A DNA stretch of 64,000 nucleotides from Azophilus sp965116165 (GTDB lineage Bacteria > Pseudomonadota > Gammaproteobacteria > Pseudomonadales > Azotimanducaceae), in assembly GCA_965116165.1 (NCBI GenBank), contig OZ220484.1:1054001-1118000 (forward strand), read 5' to 3'. Below, in pieces: positions 63,830 through 64,000 of this stretch. The notes under the pieces were generated by a model. It saw only the letters and a program-made list of their open reading frames with translations, was not told the DNA's origin and did not search any database. The translations under genes were made by a program, and so were the position numbers. The stretch's first letter is position 1. Each line of letters begins with the position of its first letter.

Positions 63830-64000
63830 ATGACAGAGGCGAGTTATTCCACAGAGCCTAGGAGCTTCAACCGGATGCCTGGCGGCGGTGAGGTTTCGTC
63901 CGGGCAGTCTCAACGGGTTCAGCTCGTGCCCCCTGTGTCAGTGATGGATGAGGCCGTGGAGCGGGCGTTGGCGTCCGCGAAGCATGCGACGGAACACGAT
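63830..64000 (+). CDS. Partial CDS, start of a further operon gene
   Basis: The ATG at 63830 is preceded by AGGGGG at a useful distance, 12 bases after the previous stop. The 57 codons present (MTEASYSTEPRSFNRMPGGG ... VMDEAVERALASAKH) run off the window without a stop. The N-terminal part is polar and probably disordered, and function cannot be assigned. Confidence 0.6.
   Translation, partial: MTEASYSTEPRSFNRMPGGGEVSSGQSQRVQLVPPVSVMDEAVERALASAKHATEHD

Overview
The window is a GC-rich bacterial chromosome segment that looks gammaproteobacterial. The divergent nadC/ampD pair followed by aceE-aceF, and the tesA/ybbA-ybbP block, keep the gene order known from enterobacteria. Prc, YaaA, BolA, TrhO, AcnA, thiopurine methyltransferase and gamma-glutamyltranspeptidase fit the same group. 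Two very large secreted beta-repeat regions and many short mobile repeats suggest a host-associated or aquatic lineage; that last point is inference.

Layout. 1-15.2 kb: the 5' part of one giant leftward gene for an exported FN3/Calx-beta adhesin that runs off the left edge. 15.7-18.7 kb: an APH-fold kinase and an AmpG-like muropeptide permease. 19.0-19.9 kb: a Xre/RES toxin-antitoxin locus with a broken toxin. 20.2-26.1 kb: aceF, aceE, ampD, nadC. 26.2-34.0 kb: two tandem RTX calcium-binding repeat proteins plus an RTX relic. 34.2-35.1 kb: nested mobile debris with an internally deleted IS5-type element. 35.4-45.1 kb: prc, a small membrane protein, a DUF1244 protein, yaaA, bolA, trhO, tesA, ybbA, ybbP. 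45.1-47.2 kb: thrS without a TGS domain, preceded by a threonine-rich leader peptide and a terminator that together look like a ribosome-mediated attenuator. 47.3-55 kb: an SLC13-type transporter, acnA, tpm, ggt.

55.5-64 kb is a defence island. It starts with a DUF499 ATPase, a small unknown protein, a DUF262 protein and the amputated start of an AAA ATPase. It continues with a tightly overlapping operon: a tandem-TIR protein, a stand-alone SLOG-domain protein, a ThsB-type TIR protein, a 41-codon microprotein, an unrecognised 233-residue protein and a further gene cut by the window end. TIR plus SLOG is the logic of Thoeris (a TIR enzyme makes a nucleotide signal, a SLOG domain senses it), but no SIR2 or membrane effector is fused here. 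This operon is the best candidate for an undescribed system.

Two short inverted-repeat element families recur. Family A (about 100 bp, ends like GGAAGGTCTGAACAA, matching the IS5-type element) sits against nadC, the DUF1244 gene and thrS, where its ends supply stop codons or a ribosome binding site. Family B (about 100 bp, ends GGGACTGATATA and TATAATTCCC) is inserted inside family A copies. Several genes carry local duplications (ampG, ybbP, RTX, adhesin), so the region is recombinogenic.
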